Assembly (NCBI GenBank): GCA_951394405.1
Contig: OX596337.1
Location: 2,666,001 to 2,730,000 of the forward strand
Direction: 5' to 3'
DNA length: 64,000 nt
DNA from: Coprinellus micaceus
Taxonomy: Eukaryota > Basidiomycota > Agaricomycetes > Agaricales > Psathyrellaceae
In this document: piece after piece, positions 1 through 10,909 of the stretch
Position numbering within the stretch: the stretch's first letter is position 1
Layout: the number at the start of each line of letters is the position of its first letter
The notes under the pieces: model-generated
What the model saw: the letters and a program-made list of their open reading frames with translations, nothing else
What the model was told of the DNA's origin: nothing
Databases searched by the model: none
Position numbers and translations under genes: made by a program

Positions 1-741
1 ACGGCGCCCCGTTGGGCATTCTCCCCGAGTCCAGGAGCTCAAACAAGAAGCGTAAGCCCACTGGAATGGACACCGAGCCGTCGACGCCATCTGGGCCGGG
101 AAGTTCACCCTCCGTCAAACATCCGCAAAGCACGAAGAGTGCGGCATACGACGCTCAGCACTGCATTATTCGCACTGAGCTGTCTTCCAACACCCCCGCG
201 ACCAAGGCAGCGCACCAGCCTGCCTATGCTCGTTCCTCGAAGATACCGTATCTCAAGAATAACGCGATGCAGCCCAAGATTCTGCAGTGCTTTGCGGAAA
301 TGGGCCTTTCACCTTCACGCCTGGTCATGCCCACGAAGGAAAACGTCCAACAGCTGGATGGCTTGTTAGAGGCAGTGACTGCCATGCTCGACACCAAGAA
401 ACATCTGGATAAGGTTGAGTACGACATTCACGTGGCAAAGAAACAGTTGGCTGTGCGAAACGGGGAAGGTGTTGAGGAAGGAGAGGACACTATCAAGCAC
501 GAAGATGCCATGGATGTTGACCAAGGCACAGAAACGGAAGGGAACGACGGCCGTGGCGCCAGTGTTGTAAGCATTCGCAGCGCCAGGAGCAGGAAGAAGG
601 TGAGAACGACTTCTTTTCCCGAGAAGCTAACCCGCTGACCTGGTGCCACTCTTCACACAGACTCACCGCTCAATGTCCATATCGTCAGTCGATACAGCGG
701 CGACGAGTATGTCTACTCGAAAAAGGCAAAAGCGAGGTTAG
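1..741 (+). CDS. SWC4: SWR1/NuA4 subunit SWC4 (DMAP1 family), 5'-truncated by the window edge
   Basis: C-terminal part of a DMAP1/SWC4-type protein, a shared subunit of the SWR1 remodeller and the NuA4 histone acetyltransferase in the nucleus. The reading frame is open from base 3; the first exon seen ends at 599, a 61-nt intron (600-660, GTGAGA..ACAG) follows, and the last exon (661-741) ends in TAG. A conserved block near bases 225-430 carries ARSSKIPY, LVMPTKENV and a helical segment ending DKVEYDI, resembling the C-terminal region of fungal Swc4. The tail is acidic, then basic and serine-rich (KKRKPTG, TRKRQKRG), with likely nuclear-localisation patches. The SANT/Myb-like N-terminus expected for the family lies outside the window, so the assignment rests on the C-terminal block only. 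Confidence 0.7.
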
Positions 742-984
742 GGATTCGGCTTAGAAAGGTCCGTCCGAAGTTATCATAGCTACGGGTGATAGTTGAGTGG
801 GTAGATAAATAGAGGTGCATACGTTTGATTCAAACAACATAGAGCGGTATAGCGAAAGTAGCTATGCGAGGATGAAAGTCCAAAAGATGGAGAACAAGAA
901 CATCGATGCGTTAGGTGGGTTATTCAAATGCCGGGCGAATAGATGATCAGGTCTCAGGGGTTGAGAGTGTGCGGTAAGGTGATT

Positions 985-1598
985 TTAATTGCCCTCGGTG
1001 AAGCGGAGGACGAAGTTGACGACAACGGCGACTGGGAGAAAACGCTCGTCAATAATGTTTGGCGACGGTCGTAGATGATCGATGAGTACGTACCCAGCAA
1101 AGATACGCATAGAACCGTCTGAGGTGAAGCAAACATCAAGTGGAGTGAGTGAAAATCTACGCGACGATGAAATTATAAAACGCACCGGACCCAGCCTATC
1201 ATCATAAGGACCCCTCCCTCCACGTCGTATTGAAGCTGCACGCCAGTGATACGTGTACAAAGCGTATATCATAATAGCCATGGCTGTCACACGACCAGAA
1301 ATGCGAAGGGGAAAGGGGAGGTTTGAGACATGTTAGCATAGGCTGTCGCTGGGCCGCAGAGCGCAGAAAGGCGCACAAGGGGGGTGCACTCACCGACGAC
1401 AGAGAACATAGCCGCACTAATCTTTCCAACCTTGTCTCCAAAATTGAGCAACCCCACTGCGAGACCTCCAAGGACGACGGTGAAATGAAGCCATGAGAGG
1501 AAGGTACGCTCATTGGCGAAGGAGACCTTGGGCTCGACACGGACGGGGAGCGCGATGCGCTTTGTTGCTGTGCGCTGCAGTAGCGGCTGGGTGGACAT
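985..1598 (-). CDS. VTC1: Vacuolar transporter chaperone 1 (VTC1)
   Basis: Small membrane subunit of the VTC polyphosphate polymerase of the vacuole/acidocalcisome membrane. Four exons: 1598-1394, 1283-1186, 1118-1094 (25 nt only), 1031-985, giving 124 aa. The start ATG is followed by the family N-terminus [10 protein letters not shown] and the hallmark block [18 protein letters not shown]. Three hydrophobic helices follow ([30 protein letters not shown]; a C-terminal [16 protein letters not shown]), with the conserved YHWRAA and GPYDDRLGP loops between. Every splice junction restores a residue expected from yeast Vtc1, for example LL|VAV across the last intron. The length matches the family (about 120-130 aa). 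The catalytic VTC4-type tunnel domain is absent, as expected for VTC1. Confidence 0.96.
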
Positions 1599-1892
1599 GG
1601 TGGCGGGAGAGTTCAAGGAGGAACGGGATGAGTATGCGCAGTGCGATAGGTTAAGGGGCAGCAACGTTCAATCCCAACTGACCTCGCGTTCCGCAAAAGG
1701 AAATGGCCTGGTCAACGCACGTTCGTCCGTCAATGTCAGCGTCTAAATTTGGTGCGAGGAGCCAACCGCGAGGTTCTATCTCCTCCTTTCACTGTGAAAG
1801 GACCTGAGAAGTCTCGTATTATGGCAGTCTAGTAGTACTACAAGAGGAGAAACAGGTATACATGGCAAGTATGGCACACGAGTGAAAGGGAT

Positions 1893-2790
1893 CTAACGTT
1901 GTCCGCCCATCATTCGCAGGCGGTCTGGGTGAATTCCAGGAGGCCCATTGGGGGGTGGTCCTTGGGAGGGGCCGTCTTGAGGCTGGTTTTGGTTCTGGGG
2001 AGGGCCGTTGTAGCTGCTACCCGCCGGCGGGAAGCTTCCAGGAGGTCCTTGTTGACTGGAAGCATTGGGAGGGAAGGGAGGCGCAGTCCCGGGAGCACCA
2101 TTTGGAGGGAAAGGCGGGGCGCCTATAAAGGTCAGGTTAATCACACTTGCACTCTAAATCACATCGGCCACTTACCAAAGGCACTGGGAGGAGGCATGCC
2201 ATTGGGAGGGAAGGGAGGAGCACCAGGGGGCATCATTGGGAATCCACCAGGACCGGGAGGGAAGGGAGGCCGAGCTGAGGAGGTTTATGTGTCAGTAATG
2301 AGGGAAGTATGGCGTATTCGACAGGACTCACGACCGCCATACCCACCAGGAGGCCCACCAAAGCCTGGGGGTCCACCGAAAGGTGCAGGAGGAGGCTGGG
2401 CCAGATGCTGAGGTCCAAACCCGAATCCTCCGGGTGGCGGGCCTTGTCCGTTCTCAAAAGCAGATGTAATTTGGTCGATGATACTCTGAGCTTTGTCGTG
2501 GCCAAGGGCTGTGGTGCCCAGGTTCAGCAGAGGTAAATGTGGAAGCAGAGTGACACTCACAGGCATAGTAGTCCCTCACATTCGAAAGATGGTTACGCCC
2601 GCTGTTATGGGCTTTCCTGACTATCAGAGAGTGAGTCTACAGCAACTGAGAATCAAGGCGCGGGGGTGGCATATACCAGATGTAGAGTCGTGTGTCAAGA
2701 AGACATCACAATAGTCACAGTAGTGTTTCTGTAAAGGAGGGAAAGGTCAGGATCACCAAGCAATCGGGCAGCGGTCGTACGCACTGGCAT
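1893..2790 (-). CDS. YHC1: U1 snRNP protein C (U1-C / YHC1)
   Basis: Zinc-finger protein of the U1 snRNP that stabilises pairing between U1 snRNA and the 5' splice site. Six exons: 2790-2785 (6 nt, Met-Pro only), 2728-2677, 2620-2561, 2508-2332, 2274-2176, 2122-1893; 207 aa. The start is fixed by the family N-terminus MPKHYCDYCD, formed by splicing the 6-nt exon to AAA CAC TAC. The U1-type C2H2 finger is complete: C-Y-C near residues 6 and 9 and histidines in RKAHNSGRNH, followed by NVRDYYASLGHDKAQSIID. The rest is Pro/Gly/Phe-rich low complexity with repeated PPFPPN units, typical of fungal U1-C. It is divergent from LSM3, another spliceosome gene. Confidence 0.96.
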
Positions 2791-2964
2791 GATGGTTGTT
2801 GCCAAAAGCTGAGCACATCGAGCCAAACGACGACCGCGCATCTCTTTCGGAGGTTCAATTTATAACATCACGTGGATGAATGGAGTGCCGCGACTGCCAG
2901 TGGACCCATCGCGAGCAGCGATCTCTCGTCCTGGGCGATCGTCTTCCTCGATACACCATCGGCC
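2791..2964. promoter_or_regulatory. Shared promoter between U1-C and LSM3
   Basis: Only 174 bases separate the start codons of two divergently transcribed spliceosome genes, so both 5' UTRs and core promoters must lie here. An AT-rich stretch (TTTATAACATCACG) lies toward the LSM3 side of the centre. I see no long open frame specific to this stretch. Co-regulation is inferred from the spacing. Confidence 0.6.
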
Positions 2965-3420
2965 ATGGATCCCTCAGCTTCCGGTATCCAAGAGCCCTTC
3001 GACCTTATACGGCTTTCACTGAGCGAGCGTGTATTTGTCAAGCTGCGGGGGGACAGAGAAGTCGCTGGAATTCTGCATGTGCGTTATCTCCTCTCGTTCG
3101 ACGTTCCCTCCTGAACGGCTCGGTGTCTTCAGGCTTATGATGGCCACATGAACCTGATTTTGAGCGACGTTGAGGAGACTATCATGATTGTCGACCCAGA
3201 GGCCGCCGAGCAGGGTCAGAGCGTCGTAAATGTGAGGTTAATGCGTTCCGGACGGCCGTCGAGGCTTACTAGAGATGTACCTACAGGTCGCGAAGCGGAA
3301 AATGGACATGCTTTTCGTTAGAGGGGATGGCGTTATTCTGGTATGCAGCCCTGCTCCGTTTTCTAGTGTACACTGCGGTATCTAACCCGCCGTTAGGTGT
3401 CCCCCCCTGCTCGAACGTGA
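2965..3420 (+). CDS. LSM3: U6 snRNA-associated Sm-like protein LSm3
   Basis: Subunit of the Lsm2-8 ring on U6 snRNA (nucleus) and the Lsm1-7 ring in mRNA decay (cytoplasm). Four exons: 2965-3078, 3133-3231, 3287-3340, 3397-3420; 96 aa. All three introns are phase 0. The Sm1 motif reads [20 protein letters not shown] then [20 protein letters not shown], and the Sm2 motif is [15 protein letters not shown], so introns cut directly before the AYD and VSPP blocks. Length and order match human and yeast LSm3. The ATG chosen is in frame directly before the short family N-terminus; an upstream in-frame codon at 2872 would add a non-conserved extension. Confidence 0.96.
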
Positions 3421-3556
3421 TTGTGGTTATTAGAATGCGCCGCCTACGAGCTGTGTACCAAGTCAATGTCTTCACGCCGTGCACGTCTGAAACTTACAAT
3501 ATTGTTCAAAGCCTCCCCGAACCCCATATCCTGCTCACATTGCGCGCAATCCCGTA

Positions 3557-4221
3557 TCAGTTTGGCCCTGTCGTTGAACTCTTGCTACTGGCTACCTGCA
3601 ACCCATTGAGCTGAAGATCGGAAATTGTATCGTCTTCGGGTGGTGCCACATCGTCTGGTTCAGGCGCTGTGAAGCCAGCAGGCCAGGTGCCATCGCGGAC
3701 CCATGCAGCATGGACAATCTTTATCTATTGACAATGCCAATTCGGAATGGAATTACGCACACGAGCCATGACATGGAAGAAGGAAGACATACAATGAGGC
3801 TCATTGGAAGTCCCTCTGAAAGCCTTGTCCCCCCATCGATGTTCTTGTGCACCCGCTCGATTTTCTTCCACGCGTTGTCGTCGTTCAGGACGTCTGATTG
3901 ATTCAGTACAGTCTCCAGTTTCTGTCGGGAGCTGGATCTTGACCGAGCCTTGGGTGTGCCCTGCCATCCCGGCTTCAGCCACAAGCGCCTCCTTGCAGCG
4001 TAATATTCAGGCCCCGATGGTGGCATTTGGGTGCTTTCGAGAAGCTGTTCAAATCTGGGTAATCGAGGCGACGATTTGTCGGTGCTTGAGCATCTTGAAA
4101 GGACATTGCTGGATGGAGGGCGGGTCTTGGATGAGTTTGAAAATAAGGCAGCGGCTTGCTGGGTTATCGATGGCCTTTTCTTATGGGACGGCGAATTATT
4201 AGTGATTTCAGTAGTTCGCAT
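3557..4221 (-). CDS. Unknown basic serine-rich protein (198 aa)
   Basis: I do not recognise this gene. Two exons, 4221-3793 and 3724-3557, joined by a 68-nt intron with GTATGT donor and CAATAG acceptor, phase 0, give 198 aa. The N-terminal half is Ser/Lys/Arg-rich and probably disordered (SHKKRPS, RSRSSSRQK). The C-terminal half looks folded: NAWKKIERVHKNIDGG, LPMSLI|IKIVHAAWVRDGTW, then an acidic stretch EPDDVAPPEDD. Hydrophobic pattern continuity across the splice favours a real gene. It is divergent from GRR1, with 155 bases between the two start codons, and tail-to-tail with LSM3. No domain is claimed. Confidence 0.6.
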
Positions 4222-4376
4222 GGAGGAACGCTTTCAAGGCAGTCTGGGAGCGTGAGCCGGGTCCGTTGCCTGCTGGGCCACGTGAGAGTTCGCTGCTGAT
4301 CGAGACCACTGACCAGTGTGTCGCTTGTGCTCCTGCCTCTGCCTCGTTCCTCTCACCCACCACCATCGCCGACCGT

Positions 4377-7245
4377 ATGTATCGCCACTTTGCCCCTTCA
4401 AATACTTCCCTCTCCGACAACGATTACGACGATGAGGAGCCCGCCCAGTCCAATTTCTTCATCGGCGGTCAACCCCTCTTCCTCGACGCCGCCATCCAGC
4501 CGCATTGGTCACGGTCGTCCCAGCCAGATCACCTAGCGACCGACCGGAAAGTCGCCTTCAAGTCTCCGATATCTACAATACCCCCAGAGATCCTCATTTA
4601 TATCCTCAAACATCTACACACTCCCCGCGACCTTCTCAACTCTCTGCGTGTCTCTCGAACGTGGTGCGAATGCGCCGTGGAGCTTCTGTGGCACAAGCCC
4701 GCCTTCACTAGACATTCTACGCTCGAGAAGATGACGAGAGTCCTCAAGCGTCACAACCAGACGTTCGACTACACCAAGTTTATTCGACGGCTCAACTTCC
4801 TTAATCTGGGGAAAGAGCTGCGGGATGAAACCTTCATCACATTCGCCCAGTGTGATCGTCTTGAACGGTTGACGCTCAGTGGATGCCAATTATTGACAGC
4901 ACCACACCTTGAAGCCACCCTTATCAAGTACCCCAACTTGGTTGCCGTAGATCTCACCAATGTCAAGGAGACGACCAACGAAGCCATCATTGCATTCGCC
5001 CAGATCGCCAATCGCCTCCAGGGCATCAACCTTCAAAGCTGTACGAATGTTGGGGACCCCGCTCTGCTGGCCCTCGCGGAGCACTGTCCATTACTCCGTC
5101 GGGTCAAACTCAGCGGCTTGGAGGGGGTTTCCGATGAAGGCGTGTCGGCAATTGTCAAGGGTTGCCCCCTATTGTTGGAGATCGACCTTCACCAGTGCGA
5201 GCGCATTACAGACGTGTCCGTGCGGGACATCTGGGTGCACTCGTTCAACATGCGGGAAATGCGCCTCTCCCAATGCAGCAAGATCACAGACCTCGCCTTT
5301 CCTGTTGCCCCTAAATTTGACATAAACGGGGAACTCATCCCGCCTGCTTCAGGAAGTCTCTTCCCCAACCGCGACAACGCAGAGCTACCACCTCTGGTCA
5401 TCGGTCGGGTTTTCGACCAATTGCGAATGCTCGATCTCACTGCCTGCGCCAACATCACAGATGATGCAGTCGAAGGCCTCATATCGCATGCCCCGAAAAT
5501 TCGCAATCTCGTATTATCCAAGTGCATTCTTCTCACCGACCGGTCGGTGGAGGCCATCTGTAGTCTGGGTCGCAATCTTCACTACCTGCACCTCGGCCAC
5601 GCCAGCAAGATAACGGATAAGTCGGTAAAGACGCTTGCACGCGCGTGCAACCGGATTAGATATGTTGACTTCGCCAGTCAGTCTGAAGCCATTCTGCTCA
5701 TATAAACAATTGTTGCTGATCTACGTGTATAGATTGCACGAATCTTACGGATATGTCAGTTTTCGAGCTGTCGGCGTTGCCCAAGCTTCGTCGCATCGGT
5801 CTCGTCCGTTGCGCCAATCTCACGGACGAGGCCATCTACGCGTTGGCCGAACGGCACGCGACCTTGGAAAGGATACACCTGTCCTACTGCGATCAAATCT
5901 CAGTCATGGCGGTCCATTTCCTTCTCCTGAAGCTGCACAAGTTGACCCATCTCAGCTTGACGGGAGTTCCAGCCTTTCGTCAGCATGAGCTGCAGAGGTT
6001 CTGCCGGGAAGCGCCCAAGGTACGCGAGCATCAGGGTTGTCCCATGACCTCCCGATTGACGACTAACGGCGGCATCTTCAGGATTTCAGCAGTGCTCAAC
6101 GCCTTTCGTTCTGCGTTTTCTCTGGAAAGGGCATCGCGCAGCTTCGAGCGTACCTTACAGAACTTTTCGACCGCATTACGGAGCAGAACGGCACCGACGA
6201 CACCGAGTACGAAGAGGAGGAAGACGACACCGTCGCTTTCCACGAGAATACACCAGAACCCGATGCCGGGGATGCCACGGGAGATGATATCCCCTTCCCA
6301 GTAGGACACCGGCCCACTCCTCCCCCACCTCAACCTGCCGCCGCTCGCGGTTCTCGAAGCGACCCCCGTGTGTACGAACTGGCCCTTCAGAGGGAAAGAG
6401 CGCTTCGTCCAGCTACCATTCCTATCCCGCACGATTGGATGGCACCTCCACCTGTTAGGGGCCCAGGTGCAAATCGCGCCCAAGCAGAGTCTGCCGTACA
6501 AGGCGCCACTACCGTCCTCAATCGCCAGCTGCGAGAGAGTAGTTCTTCCCGCAGAGGACCCGAACCTGGCCCCGCCAACTCCCGCAACATCGCCGACGTA
6601 TTACCCATCGTCGAATCCCCCGTTCACCACCACCCCCAGTCCGTGTTTGCTCACCAAGGACCGCCATTGTATCCGCCTCATCCGCCTCAACCAGGAGCCT
6701 ATGGCGCTTTCTCCGCCTACGCGACCAGGACGCCAGACCTAGATTTTGCCGAAATTGGGCACGGCCGTTCGTCCTATGGGAATGGTGCAAACGCACCCCC
6801 AGCTCCGACTATTCAGCAAGATTGGGCACCGAGGCAGCCGTTCGTGGAAACCGATGCTTCCACATCTGCTTCTCATATCCGGTCCCCCAATCATCGATCG
6901 ATGTCAGATCCAGGAAACCTCTCAAACTTCTCTTTCAATAATCCTGCCTCAGCACATGGAAGCCCTCCAGATGGAAACATCCACTTGCACCCACCGTTGG
7001 GCTCACGTTTGAGAGAAGCGAGGGCAAGTCGTCGGCGAGACAATCCTCCGGCGAGTGGAGACACTTCCAGGGGAAGGCTATTCAGATCAAGAATCAGGAC
7101 TGGCCTGAACATCGCTGAGAACTATGCCTCTTCCTTCACGATCTTTGGGAGTGGCCGTTTCCCCACGCCGCCGGGAGGTCCGAGCGGAGGATCCAGGGAT
7201 TCTGTGGAAGGTGGATTGCACCAGCCCCGGCATCCGCAAGCCTAA
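4377..7245 (+). CDS. GRR1: F-box/leucine-rich-repeat protein GRR1 (SCF substrate receptor)
   Basis: Substrate-recognition subunit of an SCF ubiquitin ligase; in yeast it targets G1 cyclins and Cdc42 effectors and links nutrients to the cell cycle. Three exons: 4377-5676, 5733-6019, 6082-7245; 916 aa. Residues about 66-108 form the F-box (STIPPEILIYILKHL..LRVSRTWCECAVELLWHKP). Residues about 140-530 form many cysteine-containing LRRs with the pattern L..L.L..C..ITD, for example LTACANITDDAV and LSKCILLTDRSV. The C-terminal third is Pro/Gly/Ser-rich and probably disordered. The start is the first ATG before a Ser/Asp-rich N-terminus; the frame extends upstream without another ATG. A paralogue lacking the F-box lies at 22610-24221 and shares two intron positions. 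Confidence 0.93.
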
Positions 7246-7769
7246 TCATCTGTGGCAAGGCTTCGGCTTTGGGAGCTTTCCTCCAGACTTCACATTTTCC
7301 TTCTCTGCGATCCTCGTCGTTTAATTGCTCTGTAAATCTGTATCGTCGATATTGGTTCTGTCTCTTCTACCTAACTTAGTTCGCATTTAGCCAGGCTCAA
7401 CCCAAGCCTCCGCTTCACACATACTACCATCCATCGCTTTCGAGGGCCCCAGCTGCATTGTACCACCAGTATTACAAGCCCGTGAACCATAATGTATTTA
7501 CATATCCGCTGTGGATCGGTTGAACGTGTCAGTGTACATGTCAGTTATCATTCGTCGGTGCGTCCAGAGGCGTTCATTTGGTGCCTTGCCTCAGCCCAAT
7601 TTGCATACTCAAATCAACGTCATTGACCTGTCGTAAGTGCCGGCGTCTCTTTGCCCGGATCTGCTTCGCTCTCTCACTGTCGCCGTCCAGGCTTGAGTAC
7701 TGAGTGGTCACGGCTTTCTCCCACCTGCCCCGTTCCCACCTTTCACTGGCATTCCTCAACCATCCCGCA
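7246..7769. other. Intergenic: GRR1 3' region and lipase promoter
   Basis: No convincing gene. It holds the GRR1 3' UTR (T/C-rich, with TAATTGCTCTGTAAATC) and the promoter of the downstream lipase gene, including a pyrimidine-rich stretch (CTTTCTCCCACCTGCC) before its ATG. Confidence 0.5.
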
Positions 7770-9669
7770 ATGTTGTTTCTCCCCGCAATTCAAGGGCGGT
7801 ATGCAGTGGGGGTAACTACGCTCGTGACACCAGTACAGCGCCCACGACCCATAGGCAACGCGAAAGTGAAGAGGGCAATGGGGAACGGTGGGGAAGGGCT
7901 AGAACCGGCACTATTTTTGGAGGAAGTCGCGTACACAGTGTATTACCCTGCGGACGTGTCGTCCAAGGGAGCGAAGGAGAAGAAGGGCGTCGACTGGTTC
8001 GTTCGGTGAGTACTCTCGTGGCTCTGTTCACCCATCATGGTATTGAACGTAGGTTTGAACTACAAGACCTCTTCGAGAATCCTTGAATGGGTTCGCCCAA
8101 TTCCTTGGTACGCGTGCCAGCGGTTTCTGGCCTTGTGGTATTTAACGCCTTTCCCCCCTCCCGCAGGGTATTCACCCTGGCTGTTGTGGCCAATAGTTTA
8201 CCTATTTGGCTCTTTCATCAAGGTATTGAAGCTTCTGCTACTTATAACTCAACCTATTACCCTGTCGTTATAGATTCCTGCGTATCCCAATGTGCCGCTG
8301 CTCCATCCAAGGAAAGCACAGGTGAAGAGCAGTGAAGAGCCAATAGGCCAATGGCCCCTCATCATTTTCTCGCATGGATTGGGAGGGAGTAGAACCGCTT
8401 ACAGGTACACCTCTTCCACTTCTAAACTACGACAACATTCACAATACTACGTTCGAAGCCAGTTTTGTTGTCGCCTAGCCGCGTCTGGACGCGTCGTTCT
8501 CGCAGTTGAACATCGAGACGGGACTGGGACGGTCTCCATGCCTCGTTCTTGGCACGTAGACGGTAATAAGTCTGAACCACGTACTCTACTCTACATCAGG
8601 GAGAGGGATATTCAGTACGTCGCCCAAAAGATACACTAGCCGTCCTCTACTAATCACCACTGTAGTTGGGACGATAGCGACTCAATCCAGTCGAAATCTT
8701 TCCCTCTTCGCGCAGAACAGCTCGCCTTTCGACATCACGAAGTCTACACAACGTACAATACCTTCCGCAGATTGGTTCATAATGATCCCAACGTTAAACT
8801 CGAAACCATAGACAGCGGTTCTTTCGATAAAGAGAGCTGGGGCCTAGGCGGAGCGCCCCTGGTCAACTGCCACAAAGATATCGTCCTCGCTGGGCATTCC
8901 TTCGGCGGATGCACGGTGGTAAGCCAAATGGATCCCTCCGCTTATCCCGCTCCTAATGAGACTTTGTAGCTCTCAATTCTCTCCACGCAGCCTCCTGAAG
9001 AATACCTTTCCCTCCCAGTTGAACGCGCCATCGTCCTGGACCCATGGCTGGAGCCCCTTCCAACACCAGGCCCGGTCCCTCTCAGCCCAACAAACTCAAA
9101 CAGAAAGCTCCATGGCGCTGCACATAATGGGAACGGCAACCAACCCGCCTTGCAGGACGCCGCAAACCCGTCCACCCATTCCGTGACGGCGACGCTGGAG
9201 GAAGAAAACGCCATCCAGGCCGGAAGTGCTTCTGAGCCCCGCGTATTGCCTCACCCTCGCATGCTGGTTATCAACTCGGAATTCTTCACATTATGGAAAG
9301 ACCACTTTGCTCGGCTGCAGGAGATCGTAAAAGGATGGGAGCCAGAAGGCAAGAACATACTTACTCTCGGTGAGTGGGGACTCACCTCTACCTCCTTGCA
9401 CCTTTGCCTGACATCGGCTTCGCGAAGTGGACTCCAAACACACCTCGTTTTCCGACTTCCCCGTCCTTCCCATCTTCTCCTCTAGAATATCTCGTCGCAT
9501 TTTTGATACGATTGCAAACCTCTCTGTGTCTTTCTTGGACAAAAGGCTGGAAGATGAATTAGAGCATACGCACACGATAAAGAAGGAGATCAAAATCATC
9601 GGAGTGAAGAAGGACGGAAAACCCAAGAGGAAGTTGATTGGCACCCCCGGGGCTGTCATCGTTGACTAG
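7770..9669 (+). CDS. PAF-acetylhydrolase-type lipase (1-alkyl-2-acetylglycerophosphocholine esterase)
   Basis: Alpha/beta-hydrolase of the plasma/intracellular PAF-AH family (PF03403), which cleaves short or oxidised sn-2 acyl chains from phospholipids. Eight exons: 7770-8005, 8067-8107, 8167-8222, 8274-8404, 8459-8614, 8666-8918, 8970-9369, 9428-9669; 504 aa. Landmarks in order: a DWFVRPLRESL.GFAQFL block, [12 protein letters not shown] (hydrophobic), IPAYPN, oxyanion region [19 protein letters not shown], nucleophile elbow AGHSFGG (Ser), [11 protein letters not shown] (catalytic Asp) and [10 protein letters not shown] (catalytic His). The triad is therefore complete. An intron follows the nucleophile elbow, and a Gln/Asn/Ser-rich insert follows the Asp motif, longer than in animal enzymes. 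No clear signal peptide, so probably intracellular. Confidence 0.92.
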
Positions 9670-9934
9670 GGATCTTCTACTTTGATATTTTTCTTCTAGA
9701 TTTTCATAGACTTGAATGGAGACTAGATACTTTCTTGGACTCTATCTAAGCAACGCTGCCGGGCCCTTCTATGATCGGCTGGCGCTAGCGCTCGGCAAAT
9801 GGGCGCTAAAATGGGTTTGGCATCACCGGTTCCGCCAAACACTGGAAATCCTCAACTAAATCATCATGATATCGAATGGCCTTTCAACCCGCCATCACCT
9901 CGCCACATCTTCCCCTTCATCACTCTCACTGAAG

Positions 9935-10845
9935 ATGAACATCCGCCTCGCAATGGTAGGCACGCTCATCGATTAACTGGAAAAAAAGATCGATTGCTTA
10001 CTCTGGTGCAAACTTGAAGCCAGAAGACCAACCTGGAATGCAAGCATGTAACTTGCAGAATCTGCCAGAAAACTATGCTTTGAGATACTGTGCGCCAACT
10101 CTGCCTGCCCCACTGTGAGGATTGACCAAGGGTGAACATGAAGAACTGCATTTTCGCCGACTATTCGCACTTCCCGCGTTTTCTCTTGTCCCCCACCTGC
10201 CAACGCCCACACGTACCTTTAATTCGGAACCAGACATGTACCACCTCATGACTTGGCCAGGGCTTTCGTTTGTTGCGGAAGATCAAAAGGGACGGGTTGT
10301 TGGATATATCTTAGCTAAGATGTACGTGCACTGTCGCTCAGGCTCTCGGTTTCAAGCCGGTGGATGTGCTCTCGTATTTTCTCTCTCGCTCACCGCTGGT
10401 ATAAAGGGACGAAGACACAAAGGAAGGCGAACGGCCACACGGACATGTCACGTCCATTTCAGTCCTTCGCGCGTATCGGCGCCTTGGGATCGCCAAAAAG
10501 CTTATGCTGCAGTCCCGTGCGTAACCCTTTCGCTTCAATCCTCGTCGTTGGGAGTCTCATGGACGACCCATCTAAACATTCGCACCGAGTGTGCAGAGGA
10601 GGCCATGGCGTCGATCTACAAATCTTCCTACGTCTCGCTACACGTCCGCAAGTCTAACCGTGCTGCTCTGGGTCTATACCGCGATACTCTCGGGTTCGAA
10701 GTCAAGGATATTGAGAAAGGTTACTGTGAGTGTCCGAGTCGAAGCGATTTCATTCCGTCTCGCTGCCCGCTGATCCCATTGAACAAATTTACTAGACGCC
10801 GACGGAGAGGACGCTTATGCCATGCAGCTCTCCCTGGCCAATTAG
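9935..10845 (+). CDS. NAA10: N-alpha-acetyltransferase NatA catalytic subunit NAA10 (ARD1)
   Basis: GNAT-fold enzyme that acetylates nascent N-termini at the ribosome together with NAA15. Six exons: 9935-9955 (21 nt), 10020-10089, 10234-10321, 10407-10516, 10597-10725, 10796-10845; 155 aa. The start gives MNIRLAM spliced to PEDQPGMQACNLQNLPENY, the family N-terminus. Core GNAT motifs follow: WPGLSFVAED, GRVVGYILAKM, HGHVTSISVLRAYRRLGIA (acetyl-CoA loop RRLGIA), SYVSLHVRKSNRAALGLY, and GYYADGEDAYAM at the end. The protein stops soon after the fold, without the long acidic tail of some orthologues. It lies 265 bases behind the lipase and is tail-to-tail with the next gene. Confidence 0.95.
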
Positions 10846-10909
10846 TAGCGCATATAGAGCATCATAGGACTGTCCTCAAGTAAAAGCCAGACCTCGCACA
10901 GACATTCTA

